Assembly (NCBI GenBank): GCA_963971535.1
Contig: OZ020592.1
Location: 56,610,836 to 56,674,835 of the forward strand
Origin: Notolepis coatsorum
Taxonomy: Eukaryota; Chordata; Actinopteri; Aulopiformes; Paralepididae
DNA: 64,000 nucleotides
Direction of reading: 5' to 3'
Part shown: positions 31,649 through 44,404 of the stretch, piece after piece
Layout of the letters: every line of letters begins with the position of its first letter
Numbering within the stretch: the first letter of the stretch is position 1
The notes under the pieces: generated by a model
Databases searched by the model: none
Seen by the model: the letters and a program-made list of their open reading frames with translations, nothing else
Told to the model about the DNA's origin: nothing
Translations under genes and position numbers: made by a program

Positions 31649-34600
31649 GCCGTTTTTCCCATTCCCAGCGCCGCGCACCACCTGACCATCTGATGAGCGT
31701 CACCCTGGCCTGGGGGGACCAACGTGCCACGGTGGAGGCCCTCATCGACTCTGGGGCAGACGAGAACTTCCTCGACTTCGAGTTTGCCACCCAAGCCAAC
31801 ATACCTCTTGAGGCCCTTGTGAGGCCCTTGGAGATCTTTTCGTTGGACCAACACCGCCTGGCCGACATCTCTCAACGGACCGGCCCAGTCTTGCTGACCA
31901 TTGCTGGGAACCACGTAGAGAGGATCCAGTTCCTCATTACCCAATCCCCCCTTGTCCCGGTGGTCCTGGGTAGGCCCTGGCTCGCGCTGCACGAGCCCCA
32001 CATCGCCTGGTCCTCCGGTACCATCAGGGGCTGGAGCTCCTCCTGTCACGCCCGCTGTCTACAGGCGGCGTCTTGTCCCCCGCCCCGGAGACCGGCTGGT
32101 GAGTTGCCCCCGGATCCCTCGTCCATTCCTCCCGAGTACCACGACCTCATGGAGGTATTCAGTAAGACCAGGGCTCAGTCCCTTCCACCTCACCGCCCCT
32201 ATGACTGCGCCATCGACCTCCGCCAAGGGGCTCCCCTTCCCGGCAGCCGCCTCTACAGTCTGACTGTCCCGGAGAAGAAGGCGATGGATCTCTACATCTC
32301 TGAGTCATTGGAAGCAGGACTCATTCGGCCTTCCTCCTCCCCGGTGGCGGCCGGGTTCTTCTTTGTTGGTAAGAAGGATGGGGACCTGCGACCCTGCATC
32401 GACTATCGTCAGCTCAACGAGATCACCATCAAGAACAAATACCCCCTACCTCTCATGAGCTCCACCTTCGAGCCACTGACCCAGGCCTCGTTCTTCACCA
32501 AGCTGGATCTCCGAAGTGCCTATCATCTTGTCCGTATCCGTGAGGGCGATGAATGGAAGACCGCCTTCAAGACCCCCAGGGGCCACTATGAGTACCTTGT
32601 GATGCCGTTCGGGCTCACCAACGCCCCGGCGGTATTCCAGGCACTCATGAACGATGTCCTCCGTGACATGCTGGAGGTGTTCGTGGTGGTGTACCTGGAC
32701 GACATTCTTATCTTTTCCAGGACCCTCGAGGAACACATCCTGCATGTCCGCCGGGTGCTGGAGCGCCTCCTCCACAATCGGCTCTTCGTCAAGGCGGAGA
32801 AGTGCCGTTTCCACTCCAACTCCGTCGACTACCTGGGCTTCATCGTGGAGAAGGGCTTGACCCGAGCGGATCCTCGCAAGATCCAGGCTGTGGAGGATTG
32901 GCCGGAACCCACCACTCGGAAGGAGTTACAGAGTTTCCTCGGGTTCGCAAACTTCTACCGAAGGTTCATCCGGAACTACAGCCAAGTGGCGGAGCCTCTT
33001 ACCAAGCTGACCTCCCCCGCTCTGCCGTTCGACTGGTCCCCAGCGGCATGCGCTGCGTTCCGCTCCCTCAAGAGAAGGTTCACTTCCGCTCCTATCCTGC
33101 TCCACCCTGACCCCAAGAGACAGTTCATCGTGGAGGTGGACGCCTCGGATTCTGGCCTGGGCGCTGTCCTATCCCAGCGTTCTCCTTCCGACCAGAAGGT
33201 ACATCCTTGCGCCTTCTACTCGCGTCGCTTCCTCCCCGCCGAGAGGAACTACGACACCGGCAATCGGGAGCTACTGGCGGTCGTGGCTGCTCTGGAGGAG
33301 TGGCGTCATTGGCTAGAGGGTGCCGAGGAGCCTTTTACCATCTGGACGGACCACAAGAACCTAACGTTCATCCGCGCTTCCAGGCGCCTCAACGGTCGGC
33401 AGGCGAGATGGGCCAGTTTCCTCAGTCGGTTCGACTTCTCGCTGACCTTCCGCCCCGGTTCCCGCAACACGAAGGCCGACTCCCTGTCCCGGATGCACTC
33501 CAAGGGGGCTCCACCCTCTGAGGACCCATCTCCCATCATCCCGGAGGCCCGAGTGGTTGGAGCCATCACCTTGGGCATCGAGGGTGTGGTGAGGCGTGCC
33601 CTACGCTTCCAACGTGCTCCAAGCAACGTCCCTAGGAGCCGTCTCTTCGTCCCTGACTCTGTCCGGTCCCAGGTACTGCTGTGGGGCCATACCAGCCGGT
33701 TCGCCTGCCACCCAGGCGTCCATCGCACGTTCTCCTTCCTGGCTCGTCGTTTCTGGTGGCCCACCATGCGGAACGACGTCAAGGAGTTCGTATTGGCCTG
33801 CGCGGTCTGTGCCCGCAGCAAGGCCTCTCACCAGGCACCCTCCGGGCTCTTGCAGCCACTTCCCGTTCCAAGCCGTCCGTGGTCACATGTGGCGCTCGAC
33901 TTCGTCACTGGTCTACCCTCCTCCCAGGGGAACACCTGCCTTCTGACCGTGGTGGATCGATTCAGCAAGGGGGTCCACCTCGTGGCCCTCTCCAAGCTTC
34001 CCTCAGCAGCCGAGACGGCGGACCTCCTGACGCACCACGTGTTCCGCCTTCACGGTTTTCCCCAGGACATCGTCTCTGACCGGGGGCCCCAGTTCACCTC
34101 CCAGGTATGGCGGGCTTTCTGCAAGGGATTGGGGGCAACGGTCAGTCTCTCCTCTGGCTACCATCCCCAGACAAACGGGCAGACGGAGAGGATGAACCAG
34201 AGCGTGGAGTCTGCTCTTCGGTGTGTGGCAGCCGAGAGGCCGGCATCCTGGAGCCGTTTCCTTCCCTGGGTTGAATACTCGATCAACTCAATGGTCAGTT
34301 CCGCCACCGGCCTCTCCCCTTTTGAGGCCTCCCTGGGCTACCAGCCCCCTCTTTTTCCCGCACTGGAGACGGAAGTGGCAGTTCCCTCCGTGCAGGTCCA
34401 CCTCGACCGCTGCCGTCGCGTTTGGGAGATCACCAGGACCGCGCTGCTCCGGACATCTGAGCGCGCCTGTCGTGGTGCCGACCGGCGCCGGGTTCCCGCG
34501 CCGACTTACCGCCCTGGGCAGAGGGTGTGGCTCTCCGCGAAGGACCTCCCGCTACGGTCCTCGGCCAAGAAGCTCAACCCTCGCTTCGTCGGTCCTTTCG

Positions 34601-34980
34601 AGGTCCTGAAGGTACTCAGTCCGGCGGCCCTGCGCCTGAAGCTTCCTGCATCCATGCACATCCACCCCGTGTTCCATGTCTCCCGGGTTAAGCCCGTCTC
34701 CCTCAGTCCCCTTATGCCTCCAGCTCCTGATCCACCGCCTCCTGTGCTAGTGGATGGTCACCCCCAGTGGCAGGTCCGCCGGTTGATGGGCGTTCGTCGG
34801 CGGGGCCGGGGGTTCCAATACCTGGTGGACTGGGAGGGTTACGGCCCTGAGGAGCGTAGCTGGGTCTCCCGGCAGCTCATCGTGGATCCCGGCTTGATCA
34901 CCGACTTCCATCGGGCCCATCCTGACGAGCCGGGTCGGCCTGGTCGCCGGGTGGCTCCCGTGGAGGGGGGGGTACTGTGA
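31645..34980 (+). CDS. pol: pol polyprotein with chromodomain, sushi-type (about 1111 codons)
   Basis: Replication enzymes in the usual gypsy order. Protease active site IDSGADENF (about residues 32-40); reverse transcriptase with [15 protein letters not shown] and catalytic YLDD (350-353); RNase H with [14 protein letters not shown] (about 497) and TDHKNL; integrase with the HHCC finger (about 675-725) and DDE residues in [15 protein letters not shown] and GQTERMNQS (about 750-850). A C-terminal chromodomain (about 1045-1090: [17 protein letters not shown]) marks it as a chromovirus. No ATG: the frame is -1 relative to gag and stays open upstream to at least 31561, so -1 frameshifting in the overlap is likely, although I saw no canonical slippery heptamer. 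The stop lies 3 bases inside the 3' LTR. All catalytic residues I looked for are present. Confidence 0.93.
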   Translation: MSRFSHSQRRAPPDHLMSVTLAWGDQRATVEALIDSGADENFLDFEFATQANIPLEALVRPLEIFSLDQHRLADISQRTGPVLLTIAGNHVERIQFLITQSPLVPVVLGRPWLALHEPHIAWSSGTIRGWSSSCHARCLQAASCPPPRRPAGELPPDPSSIPPEYHDLMEVFSKTRAQSLPPHRPYDCAIDLRQGAPLPGSRLYSLTVPEKKAMDLYISESLEAGLIRPSSSPVAAGFFFVGKKDGDLRPCIDYRQLNEITIKNKYPLPLMSSTFEPLTQASFFTKLDLRSAYHLVRIREGDEWKTAFKTPRGHYEYLVMPFGLTNAPAVFQALMNDVLRDMLEVFVVVYLDDILIFSRTLEEHILHVRRVLERLLHNRLFVKAEKCRFHSNSVDYLGFIVEKGLTRADPRKIQAVEDWPEPTTRKELQSFLGFANFYRRFIRNYSQVAEPLTKLTSPALPFDWSPAACAAFRSLKRRFTSAPILLHPDPKRQFIVEVDASDSGLGAVLSQRSPSDQKVHPCAFYSRRFLPAERNYDTGNRELLAVVAALEEWRHWLEGAEEPFTIWTDHKNLTFIRASRRLNGRQARWASFLSRFDFSLTFRPGSRNTKADSLSRMHSKGAPPSEDPSPIIPEARVVGAITLGIEGVVRRALRFQRAPSNVPRSRLFVPDSVRSQVLLWGHTSRFACHPGVHRTFSFLARRFWWPTMRNDVKEFVLACAVCARSKASHQAPSGLLQPLPVPSRPWSHVALDFVTGLPSSQGNTCLLTVVDRFSKGVHLVALSKLPSAAETADLLTHHVFRLHGFPQDIVSDRGPQFTSQVWRAFCKGLGATVSLSSGYHPQTNGQTERMNQSVESALRCVAAERPASWSRFLPWVEYSINSMVSSATGLSPFEASLGYQPPLFPALETEVAVPSVQVHLDRCRRVWEITRTALLRTSERACRGADRRRVPAPTYRPGQRVWLSAKDLPLRSSAKKLNPRFVGPFEVLKVLSPAALRLKLPASMHIHPVFHVSRVKPVSLSPLMPPAPDPPPPVLVDGHPQWQVRRLMGVRRRGRGFQYLVDWEGYGPEERSWVSRQLIVDPGLITDFHRAHPDEPGRPGRRVAPVEGGVL
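34958..34975 (+). promoter_or_regulatory. polypurine tract of the sushi-type element
   Basis: GTGGAGGGGGGGGTAC sits directly before the TGTGAGG of the 3' LTR and inside the end of pol. It would prime plus-strand DNA. Confidence 0.85.
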
Positions 34981-36075
34981 GGTTTCTGTCCTTGCTTTCT
35001 CACTCGTTCTGTTCCTTTAACCACCCTCGCTTTGTTTTCATTCATTTTTTCTGTCAAGTATTTCAATTCCCTCGTTCACACGTTTCTCCCCGTTGACGTC
35101 ATCTGAGACGTCGCTGATTGGTTCTCTCACTTCCCCACGCTTGTCAATCACATTCCCCAGCTGTCACTGCTTTTCAATCAATCGATCCCTCATTATTTAT
35201 ACCCCGTTTTCCCCACCCTAAGTTGTTGGATCGTCTTGATTTGTCGCTGGATGTTTTTCCCCGTTGCTGCTGTTTCACTGTGCTATTCTCCAGGAATTCC
35301 TAGAAGCCTTCGCTTGGATACCTGCTCCGTGGCGCGCGCTCGCCTCCTCTGTTGTTCCTGTTCCTTTAACGCAGCTCGTCTGGGTGAGTTTTCTAGATTG
35401 ACTGTCTTGACCTATTTCCGATTTTCGTGTGTAACCTTTACACTGAAGTCTACCACCTTTTTGTCAAACAGTCACTCACCCAGCCATTATCGATTTTGCT
35501 CTTTCCTTTATGGAATAATATTTTTTTGGGATCTTCCACCTCCCTCTGTGTGTTTGCTCACGCCGAAGATATTATTTCACATTTGGACAGTGTTTGGATT
35601 TTTGCTCACTGTGTGTTTACACGAAGATATTATTTCACGTTTGGACAGTGTTTGGATTTTTGCTCACTGTGTGTTTACATGAAGATATTCACTTGGGCTG
35701 TTTTTGGAATATTGCACATCACTGTGTTGTTAACACGAAGAATATTACACCCTGTCCTCCTGCTCGTTTCAAGTCTGCTCTGTCACTGACTCGTTCCCTC
35801 TCTCCCTCTCTCGGTCTTGCACAACATCTGAGAGATCCGCCGTGAGAATTCTGCAGAGCGGTACAGAGGTCTGCTCCTGCTTCCCAAGACTACCCTTCCG
35901 GGAGAAGCTGCAGAGCAGCAGAACTTTGCCCCTTGTTCATTGTACCTGTTCTTGTTGACCTGCTTTCCCTGTTTCACTTATTCTTATTACCAAATAAACA
36001 AGCCCTCGTATTTGGCAACTCTGAATCCTACTCTCTTGTGTCGTTAGCGTTTGGGGTCGGTGTCAAACCATAACA
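34976..36075 (+). repeat. 3' LTR of the sushi-type element
   Basis: Copy of 29483-30582 at a constant offset of 5493. AATAAA at 35993. Confidence 0.95.
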
Positions 36076-36144
36076 ATAGCATTGTGGCTAGGCTAGCTAT
36101 CATCGCTTAGTAGAGCTAGTGAATGGATAAACAACGTTATTTAA

Positions 36145-36235
36145 CATTGCAGAATGGGTACAATTACAATACGGCTCAATACAAACAATTGTTAAGGGGC
36201 CCAGGGGGTGTAGACTGTTGTAGTTTGGTCAAATC
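36145..36235 (-). mobile_element. solo LINE-A 3' tail
   Basis: TGCAGAATGGGTACAATTAC and ACAATTGTTAAGGGG, the reverse of the LINE-A 3' end. Lies in the right half of the hAT. Confidence 0.75.
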
Positions 36236-36469
36236 AAGCAAATTTACATCATGCTCCAAAAAAAAATAAAGAATTCTGCCGAGCGATGTGGAGCGGGGAG
36301 CGCTCGATTCAAGGTGAGCGGTGAGCGAGCGGAGAGCGACTTGGAAGCGGGGTCAACATGAGCGATTAGCAGAGTGGAACAAGCCGTCTAGAGCCAAGAG
36401 CGGATTTCTCGCCCGCGCCGATCCGCTCACATGCACTGATCAACACACATTTTGTAAACAAAATCATAT

Positions 36470-36550
36470 TTGAGGGGAGGGGGGCGTGAACACTTTGGGC
36501 AACGCACATGTACTTCTGCGTTTCTCTGATTGGCCAGCGATCGGCCAGCC
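36470..36550 (+). repeat. left TIR of a large foldback element (partner 45660-45735)
   Basis: CGTGAACACTTTGGGCAACG, CACATGTACTTCTGCGTTTC and TCTGATTGGCCA appear inverted at 45660-45735. If the L1 at 37898-45481 is left out, the foldback is about 1.7 kb. Flanks show no clear TSD. Confidence 0.75.
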
Positions 36551-37684
36551 CTCTTCCCCCTACGCCGGTAACGCGCGCATGCGCATTTCGTACTTGTCTC
36601 CCAGTATACAGCTGAGAGCTCCAGCATAGCTAACTTATGTCCGCGAGCTAGGCGCAAGCCAGAGTAAAACACAGTTTTCATTCAATCAATAATAACATTA
36701 ACGAGACTCTCGTTGTGTCTATTCTGCTAACACTACCTCTCATTGCTTTAACGTTACCTAGGCTCTCGTGTCTATCTGCTAACGTTAATGTTAGCATTAA
36801 GCTAACAAGCTGGGGCCGCTGGTGTACAGCTGAGAGCTCCAGCATAGCTAACTTATGTCCGCGAGCTAGGCGCAAGCCAGAGTAAAACACAGTTTTCATT
36901 CAATCAATAATAACATTAACGAGACTCTCGCTGTGTCTATTCTGCTAACGCTACCTCTCATTGCTTTAACGTTACCTAGGCTCTCGTGTCTATCTGCTAA
37001 CGTTAACGTTAGCATTAAGCTAACAAGCTGTAACGGCACCAGTCTCGCGTCTATCTGCTAACATTAGCATTAGGTAATAACCGGTTTAACGCACATGTAC
37101 TTCTGCGTTTCTCTGATTGGCCAGCGATCGGCCAGCCCTCTTCCCCCTACGCCGGTAACGCACGCATGCGCATTTCGCGCATTTCGTACTTGTCTCCCTG
37201 TATACAGCTGAGAGCTCCAGCATAGCTAACTTATGTCCGCGAGCTAGGCGCAAGCCAGAGTAAAACACAGTTTTCATTCAATCAATAATAACATTAACGA
37301 GACTCTCGTTGTGTCTATTCTGCTAACGCTACCTCTCATTGCTTTAACGTTACCTAGGCTCTCGTGTCTATCTGCTAACGTTAACGTTAGCATTAAGCTA
37401 ACAAGCTGGGGCCGCTGGTGTACAGCTGAGAGCTCCAGCATAGCTAACTTATGTCCGCGATCTAGGCGCAAGCCAGAGTAAAACACAGTTTTCATTCAAT
37501 CAATAATAACATTAACGAGACTCTCGCTGTGTCTATTCTGCTAACGCTACCTCTCATTGCTTTAACGTTACCTAGGCTCTCGTGTCTATCTGCTAACGTT
37601 AACGTTAGCATTAAGCTAACAAGCTGTAACGGCACCAGTCTCGCGTCTATCTGCTAACGTTAGCATTAGGTAATAACCGGTTTA
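36501..37684. repeat. tandem duplication of about 590 bp with an inner 210-bp doublet
   Basis: Unit 1 36501-37087, unit 2 37088-37684; both begin AACGCACATGTACTTCTGCG. Within each, a block beginning CAGCTGAGAGCTCCAGCATA occurs twice (36609 and 36827; 37205 and 37424). Rich in GCTAACGTTAGC palindromes. The four related minus-strand frames (MKTVFYSGLRLARGHKLAML) are copies of the repeat, not genes. Confidence 0.93.
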
Positions 37685-38288
37685 AAATGGATGGTGATTA
37701 CCTCACGTTGTGTCTATTCTACTAGCATTAACCATTAGTTACTAGTACAAACAATCAATAGCGAGTTATATTGATCACGCTATGTACGATAGCCATGCTA
37801 AAACGCTAGCACAACATTAGCATAATAAATGAGGCAGAATACACAGTGACTATCCTTTTTTGTTTATTGCACTTGTTCCTGCTGCAAATTAAATCCTTTT
37901 TTTTTATCAATTTTTTTTTATTATTAATCACATGAAACAAGACAACACATTAACCACAATCACAATACACAGAACTTCACAGGAAAATAACAAAAACAAT
38001 AATAATACAGAATAACAATTTATAAATTATAAAGACAAAAAGAAAAGAAAATAGAGTTCAACCTTTTTAAATTTTTAATTTCAAAATTTCAAAATTTCAA
38101 GGTTTCAAGGTTTCAAGGGAGGCTATCTAATAAATGACCAAATAGTGAAGAAATAGCTAATATAGCTGCCCCCCAATAAAATCTCCAGTTAAATTCAAGA
38201 CATAACAAAAGACAAGACAGACAAGACATTTCCTCCTCCCCCTCCCATGAGACCGCCGGACTCCCCCTCACAAGCACCCCAACCCCGC

Positions 38289-41200
38289 TCAGCCGCACAC
38301 GGCGGTCCTGACCTTCTCAGCTGCTGCGAACCACAGGTCAATCCCAGCCTGCCCTACCCCAATCACCCGCGCCGTGGATATCTCAAGATAAATCACATCC
38401 AACAGTGTTAGGGACCAGTTAATCACTGTGAGCTTCTCCGGCTCCTTCCATCTCATTGCTATTAGCTTCTTCGCCGCTGTGACGCCCGCTAGGACAACCC
38501 TTTTCAGTTGTACGGACGCTGGTAGTGTTGTTATATCGTTCAGGAGTAGCGTAACAGCTGTGAATGGGATAGTTAAGCCACACAGATCTGAAAGTTTGTC
38601 CGTTATTGACCTCCAGAAGCGGGCCACTGGTGGGCAATCCCAATACATATGCATATAAGTGCCAGTGGCCTTTTGAGAGCACAAAGTGCACAGAGAGTCG
38701 GTTATCAGTCCCATAGCAAATATCTTCCTAGGTGTAAGATAGGTCCTATGAATATAATTAAAATTAATTTGCTGGTGATTGGGGTTGCGGGAAGACAATG
38801 CCACATTTGCCCAAACATCATCCCAGTCAAACTCGGGGTCCAACTCCGGGATATCCACACACCAGATTGTATCCAATGATACATTTTTATACGTGGATTG
38901 AATTAAGAGCGTATAAAAGTCTGAAACAAACCCTCTGGATGTCGACCTGTCCACTATGAGCCTGAGGAAGGGGTGTGGGTGCAAAGCTTGAGCCCACGGC
39001 ACGCCATGCGCCCTCAGCGCTGACCTTAGTTGAAGGTAAAGAAAGAAGGACTCGCCGGGAAGATCATAAAATTCTCTTAAGTCCTGAAACGCACGGAGGC
39101 CGTTCTTATCATAAATATCCTCCAGAGTATGAACTCCTCTGCCATTGAGGAATATTAACCGGCTTGTGCCCAACAAGTAATTGCTGGTTATTAAAAATTG
39201 GAGAGTCCAGGTGCCATGGGCATTTAACCCCACACGACTTCTGTACATTACGCCACGTTTGGATCACGTGAGTTATGATCGGTCCATACCTCAGCCGGCA
39301 TTTCGAAATAGAGACAGTGGAGTACACCACATCCTGCAATCTTAGCGGTGAGACCGCCGCCGCTTCTAAGGAGCGCCAAGAAACAGCATCTACAGGGTTT
39401 AGCCAGCACATCAGAGGTCTCAGTGAAAATGACCAGAAATAAAGCTTAAAATCAGGGATTGCGAGGCCCCCATCTTGTTTCCTACGTTGAGTAGTAGCTC
39501 TTTTGATTCTCGGGCGTTTGTTATTCCAGATAAACTTAGATACCATCGATTGTACCTTGCGCCAGTGGTCTATCGGAGGGGGCAGGGGGAGCATTGAGCT
39601 AACAAAATGTATCCTAGGCAGGACGTTCATTTTGATTATGGAAGCTCGGGCTTGTAAGGAGTTAGGAAGGGACGACCATCTGTCTAGATCCTGGCGTATT
39701 TTATCATAAGTACCCGTGAAGTTGTACTTAGTAGTTTGACTCAGCGTGGGGAATATCTCTATACCTAAGTATTTAAAATGTTCCACTATGGGGATATCAG
39801 CTGGTAGTCGCACCGCCTTGGCCAGCTCATTAAGAGGTAGGCAGGCTGATTTGTTCCAGTTAATCTTAAAGCCTGACAATTTACCAAAGTCGTCGATTAT
39901 TCCCAATAATTTTGTGGCCGACCGGGAAGGGTCATCCATAAAAATCAGTAGGTCATCCGCATAGAGAGCGATTTTGTGTGGTGTATTATTGATCATTATG
40001 GGGACGATGTCTTCCGATTGCCTAATAAATTGGGCCAATGGTTCGAGGGAAAGCGCGAATAGTCCTGGGCTCAGAGGACAACCCTGTCTAGAAGATCTGG
40101 AGACTGGGAAAAGTGTGGAACAGTTTTTGCCTGTCAGTATCATTGCCGACGGCGAGGCATACAGGACTTTAATCATATGAATAAAAGAATTTCCAAGACC
40201 CATGACCTCAAGTACCTTCCACAGGTATGACCATTCTAGTCTGTCAAACGCCTTCATGGCATCCAAAGACAGAACTGTGGACGGAGCCGTATTGTCTTTA
40301 CTGTTATCGACTACATGCAACAGCCTCCTAAGATTATCTGCAGCCAGGCGCCCCGGGATAAAACCAGTTTGATCGCAGTGTACCAATACCGTCATAAATC
40401 TCTGCAGGCGGCGGGGCCAGCACTTTGGCAAACACTTTTAAATCGGGCCCGAGAAGACTCAAGGGCCTATAGCTGCCACAATCATTGGGATCTTTGTCCT
40501 TCTTGAGAAGTAAAGAAATCAACGCCATGTTGACATCTCTTGAGAACTCCCCTTGTTTGATAGCGTAATTGATCATATCGAGCATCAATGGACCCAGTTG
40601 GTCCCAGAAAGCTAAATACACCTCGGGTGGAATACCATCCCAGCCTGGTGCCTTACCCCTCTGCATTTCAGCAATCGTCTCCCTTAGTTCCATAAGAGTG
40701 ATCGGTTTCCCCAGTTCCTTAGCCTCTTCCTCAGAAATGTGTGGTATCTCAAGCCCGCCAATGAACGATTCAAATTTAGAGTCGTCGAGATTAACCTCTG
40801 AGCTATATAACTGTGAGTAAAACTCTTTAAAAGTGTCGTTGATCTTTTTCGAATCAGTAGTGACTGTACCCTGTCGCGTCTTGATCGAGGGGATATCCGA
40901 GAAATGATCATTCGAGCGTATTTTCATTGCCAATAGATGGCTAGGCCTGGAGCCGTGAAAGTAGTAATTTTGCCTTGTCCTATGTATCAAGAACTCAGAC
41001 TGTTGTTTAAGTATGGAGTTTATTTCCTTCTTGACTATCTTACGTTGTGTGTTTAGTCGTTCACTATAGTTAGTTTACAAAGATGCGTATAGGTCGGCAT
41101 ATAATGTTTCCAGTCCTTCTAGTTTTTTTGACCGGGATTTACGCAAATTGGAGGCGAAAAGTGTGACATGACCCCTGATAAATCCTTTCAATGCGTTCCA

Positions 41201-43053
41201 TAGGACCCTGGGGTCATCGACCGTGCCAACATTGATCTGCAAGAATTCAGCTAGTTTACTCCTGAACTCAGAACAGAAATCATCGTTCTTTAATAAGGTT
41301 GAGTTAAAACGCCACCTGGGAGCTCTCGTGGAGAGCCTGCCAAAGGTTGCCACAAGGAAAATCCCCTTGTGGTCCGAGAGAGCCAGGGGAACCAATGAGA
41401 TGTCAAAACTATCAAACATATTAGGGGATGCGAATGCATAGTCTATTCGAGAGAAGGTTTTGTGTCTGGCAGACAGGTGAGAGTAATCCTTGAGGGTGGG
41501 ATTGGATAAGCGTCATAGGTCTGCGAGCCCCGTGTCCTGGGCCCACATCCTGAGGGCCTAAGGGCCTTTTCTCACTCACCCTATTCGTTTCTATTTCGTT
41601 CCGTTCTGCCCGTTCCGAGATCTGATTCGAACTCCCCCCCCCCCTCTCCCCCCTCTAGTTTGTGTACACACTTCAGTCTGGGTGCGCTCTGGGTTTTGTT
41701 TACGGTTTGCGTTTTGAGCTTGTAAGCTTGCCGTAGTCGATGATGTCACGCTCAAAATGTAAACACAGGAAGTCTTAACACGGAGACTGGAGAATGAATG
41801 TTGATATAAAGAAACAAATAACTAATAAATATGAAGTTATATTTGAACCTCTGTTGTCAAGCCTTGTCAATATAACCCACCCCCATTTTCTCACGAATGG
41901 AACTCTGTTGTAGAGTCTGCTTTTGATCGTTTTGCAGGGTTAACAATAACGCTAAGCTAACGGCTACCGCTAGTTAGCTTTATAACCTTTTACTAGTAAC
42001 ATTGCTCGCATCGATTATATTGAATGTCATTGATCTACTGGTCGACCGAAAATGTAAACGGGATGTCTTAACACGACTGCGGACTCTGGATGTTGATATA
42101 AAATGAACAAATTGCCAATAAATATGAAGTTATATTTGAACCTCTGTTGTCAAGCCTGATATAACCCACCCCATTATCACGAATGGATGGTGTTGTAGAG
42201 TCCGCTTTTGAGCGTTTTGAGCGATCTACTGGTCGACCACGGCCGACTGGTTGGGCACCACTGGTCTAATAGAAATAAATGCATTCGAACAATGTATAGA
42301 CATAGCAATGGCAAACAAAATGTATGACGTTATGTCAGCACCAGGCGCCACGCCCGTGAAAAGGTACAAGCTCGCAAAGCCACACCCCCCGTTCTCCCGG
42401 GACCGACCCCGAGACCACCTCTGCCAGCTGATCCCGTTCAGCGGGGGGTGAAACGATTCAGCACCGTTTCGCACCCCAAAAGGGGTGAGTGAGAACACAC
42501 CCCCCGTGCTCCGGGACGGTGATTCGATACAAAAGGCTGAGTGTGAAAGCCCCCTAAGAGGACCGTTTTTGGTTGCTTGTTTCAGAGGACCCGGACCTAT
42601 CCATCTCCGCATCCCAGCACGCATTAAAATCGCCACCCACAATGAGAGCGTATCCAGTAAGTTCCAACATATTCTTTGTGATTGTATTATAGAACGCTGA
42701 ATCAAATGTGTTAGGGGCATACAATGCTATTATTGCCATCTTCCTATGAGAGAACTCAACTTTTGCTATAGTAATCCTTCCCTCCGTGTCCGACCACACA
42801 TCCAGGACTTTGATATCAAGGTTACGTCTTGTAACTATGACGACTCCTTTTTCGTCTTATCATCGGCTGAGGATGAGGAGATAACGTGATATTGTCGATT
42901 TGCTAGCCTTGACACATCACCCACCAATAAATGCGTCTCACTAAGGAGAGCAATGTCAATATTTCTTCTCTTCAATAACCAAAGGACACTGGCACGCTTG
43001 TGTGGGGTGTTAAGACTCCCCGCGTTCCAAATTAAAATATTCAATTTAGTCAT
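38289..43053 (-). pseudogene. L1 ORF2 (endonuclease-RT), broken
   Basis: Going 5' to 3' on the minus strand: endonuclease start LNILIWNAGSLNTPHKRASV with SETH (43053-42835), a shift, IIALYAPNTFDS and VGGDFNACWD (to 42558), the MITE, then DYAFASPNMFD and LALSDHKGIF (41490-41360). The RT follows with APGWDGIPPEVYLAFWDQLG (40640) and RPLSLLGPDLKVFAK, a shift at about 40440, DAMKAFDRLEWSYLW, RQGCPLSPGLFALSLEPLA and catalytic YADDLLIFM (about 39970). The C-terminal region (39248-38289) has IHRTYLTPRKIFAMGL and the Cys/His motif CTLCSQKATGTYMHMYWDC. Several frameshifts and stops, including two in the stretch rejoined across the MITE, make it inactive. Confidence 0.92.
41562..42553. mobile_element. 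TTAA-type MITE inside the L1 (992 bp)
   Basis: TIRs GGGCCTTTTCTCACTCA and (inverse of right) GGGGCTTTCACACTCA, with CTAA at both sides (41558-41561, 42554-42557). The L1 endonuclease frame resumes across it. The inner part holds a direct repeat of about 170 bp (41755-41935 and 42050-42215) around GAAGTTATATTTGAACCTCT. Confidence 0.85.
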
Positions 43054-44404
43054 GGTCGAGTTTGTCTAAATGCGTAGAGAACATACCAGTGCAGCCAGGC
43101 TGAGTACAGAGGCGCTGATCCAGGCGGGCCCAGACGGTCAATCCCAGGAGTTCAGAGGAGGAACAATTACACACATATAAGACAACAGTACATAAAACAC
43201 ATAAAAATACCACCCCAGTTACAACCCCCCCTCCTTCTACTCTAAACCCTAACCCACCCGTCCTATTATAAACCCTCCTATACCCACTCTCCAATCCCCT
43301 CCCTATGCCCCATCCACTAAGGATGGTCATCTTCCTATCATTTCCCACTGGAGTCATGGATCCAATAAGACGCTCTCCACTCTGACCCCCCTCTAGATAA
43401 ACCCCTGATTAAACCCCCACTAGTCCAATAAACACAAATAATAATAAAAATTAAATTCAATAAAGATATCGGTCGAAAACCACCGTGAGCCTTGGCCCTA
43501 ACATGAGACAACTATAATGGAAAAAATTGCCATTATTATATAATAACTCAACATCAACCCTGCAACCATCTACTTCCGAGTCTGCGCATCAACGTCGCAA
43601 TGTTATAGCACAAATGGATAAAGGAAAATTCAAAACAAAATTAAATTAAAGCATACCAGCAGATAGTCTAAGGCAGGATCGGATCACAGGTAAATTGCGC
43701 AAACAGATGTCATTTAAACAACGACAATAATAAGAAAGGGAAAAAAGGGGGTTATGGTCAAAGTGCACACATGTAACAGCCCCTCTGATCAGGCACAACG
43801 GCTGGAATGACATAACCTATGTAAGAATAGAATTAAACACCTTCATTAACCCGGGGATGGTAATAAGCAATACCTGACACAACCTGTTATCATATATTGT
43901 ATATATATCTATTCAACCGATCTTCTCCTACCGGAGCCCAAAGCTCAAAACAGCCTGGATATAAAAATAAAAGCATACAAGAAGTTAGTTAAGGACCCGA
44001 TCACCGTTGAATTGTGCAAACCGATGACACTTAAACAGCAACAACAACCAAAATACGTAAATATTAACGGGTCTCGAGTGCCTCGGCGCAGACGATAGAC
44101 GCAGCCCGCTAGCTAGCCCGCTAGCTAGCCCGAGGCTAGCGCGTAAGCTAGTGATGAATCCGGATAGCACGTTAGAATCTGTTATGTACATTGTTCAGCT
44201 AGCTCGCTAGCTTTCATAGAGGCGATACACAAGTACGACCATGAGGACAGCATTAGTAAGTAACAGAAGTCATTGGGAAGCCCTGCTAGTTGGATGGGCA
44301 GTGGACAGTTAGCATGTCTGGGCATGACAGCAAGCATTTGTGAGTAGTCGGCCCTATCAATGTATTCAGGCCCACATCGCCAAGTCACTCACCCGATATA
44401 GATA

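Larger units (their letters stand above)
29478..36080 (+). mobile_element. complete sushi-ichi-type Ty3/gypsy chromovirus-like retrotransposon
   Basis: LTRs at 29483-30582 and 34976-36075, 5-bp TSD ATAGC at both sides (29478-29482, 36076-36080). Order: LTR, self-priming site, gag, pol (PR-RT-RH-IN-chromodomain), polypurine tract, LTR. Both ORFs are open from end to end. The two LTRs gave the same sequence wherever I compared them, and every frame in one has an identical partner 5493 bases away in the other. This marks a very recent insertion. The sushi family is the source of mammalian PEG10/RTL genes (established knowledge). Confidence 0.95.
29156..36438. mobile_element. hAT-type element containing a complete gypsy element
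   Basis: Left end CAGAGCATGTGAGCGGATCG, right end (inverse) CAGTGCATGTGAGCGGATCG. The 8-bp TSD ATCAACAC is perfect at 29148-29155 and 36439-36446. Without the gypsy element it is about 680 bp, so it is a non-autonomous hAT. Its right half also holds a LINE-A tail fragment (36145-36235, minus). Confidence 0.92.

Noticed and set aside
31039-34609. Long alternate frames on both strands of gag-pol
   Set aside because: Shadows of a GC-rich coding region.
36427-37495. Family of related 60-80 codon frames (MKTVFYSGLRLARGHKLAML)
   Set aside because: They are the same tandem repeat seen four times; no start context or domain.
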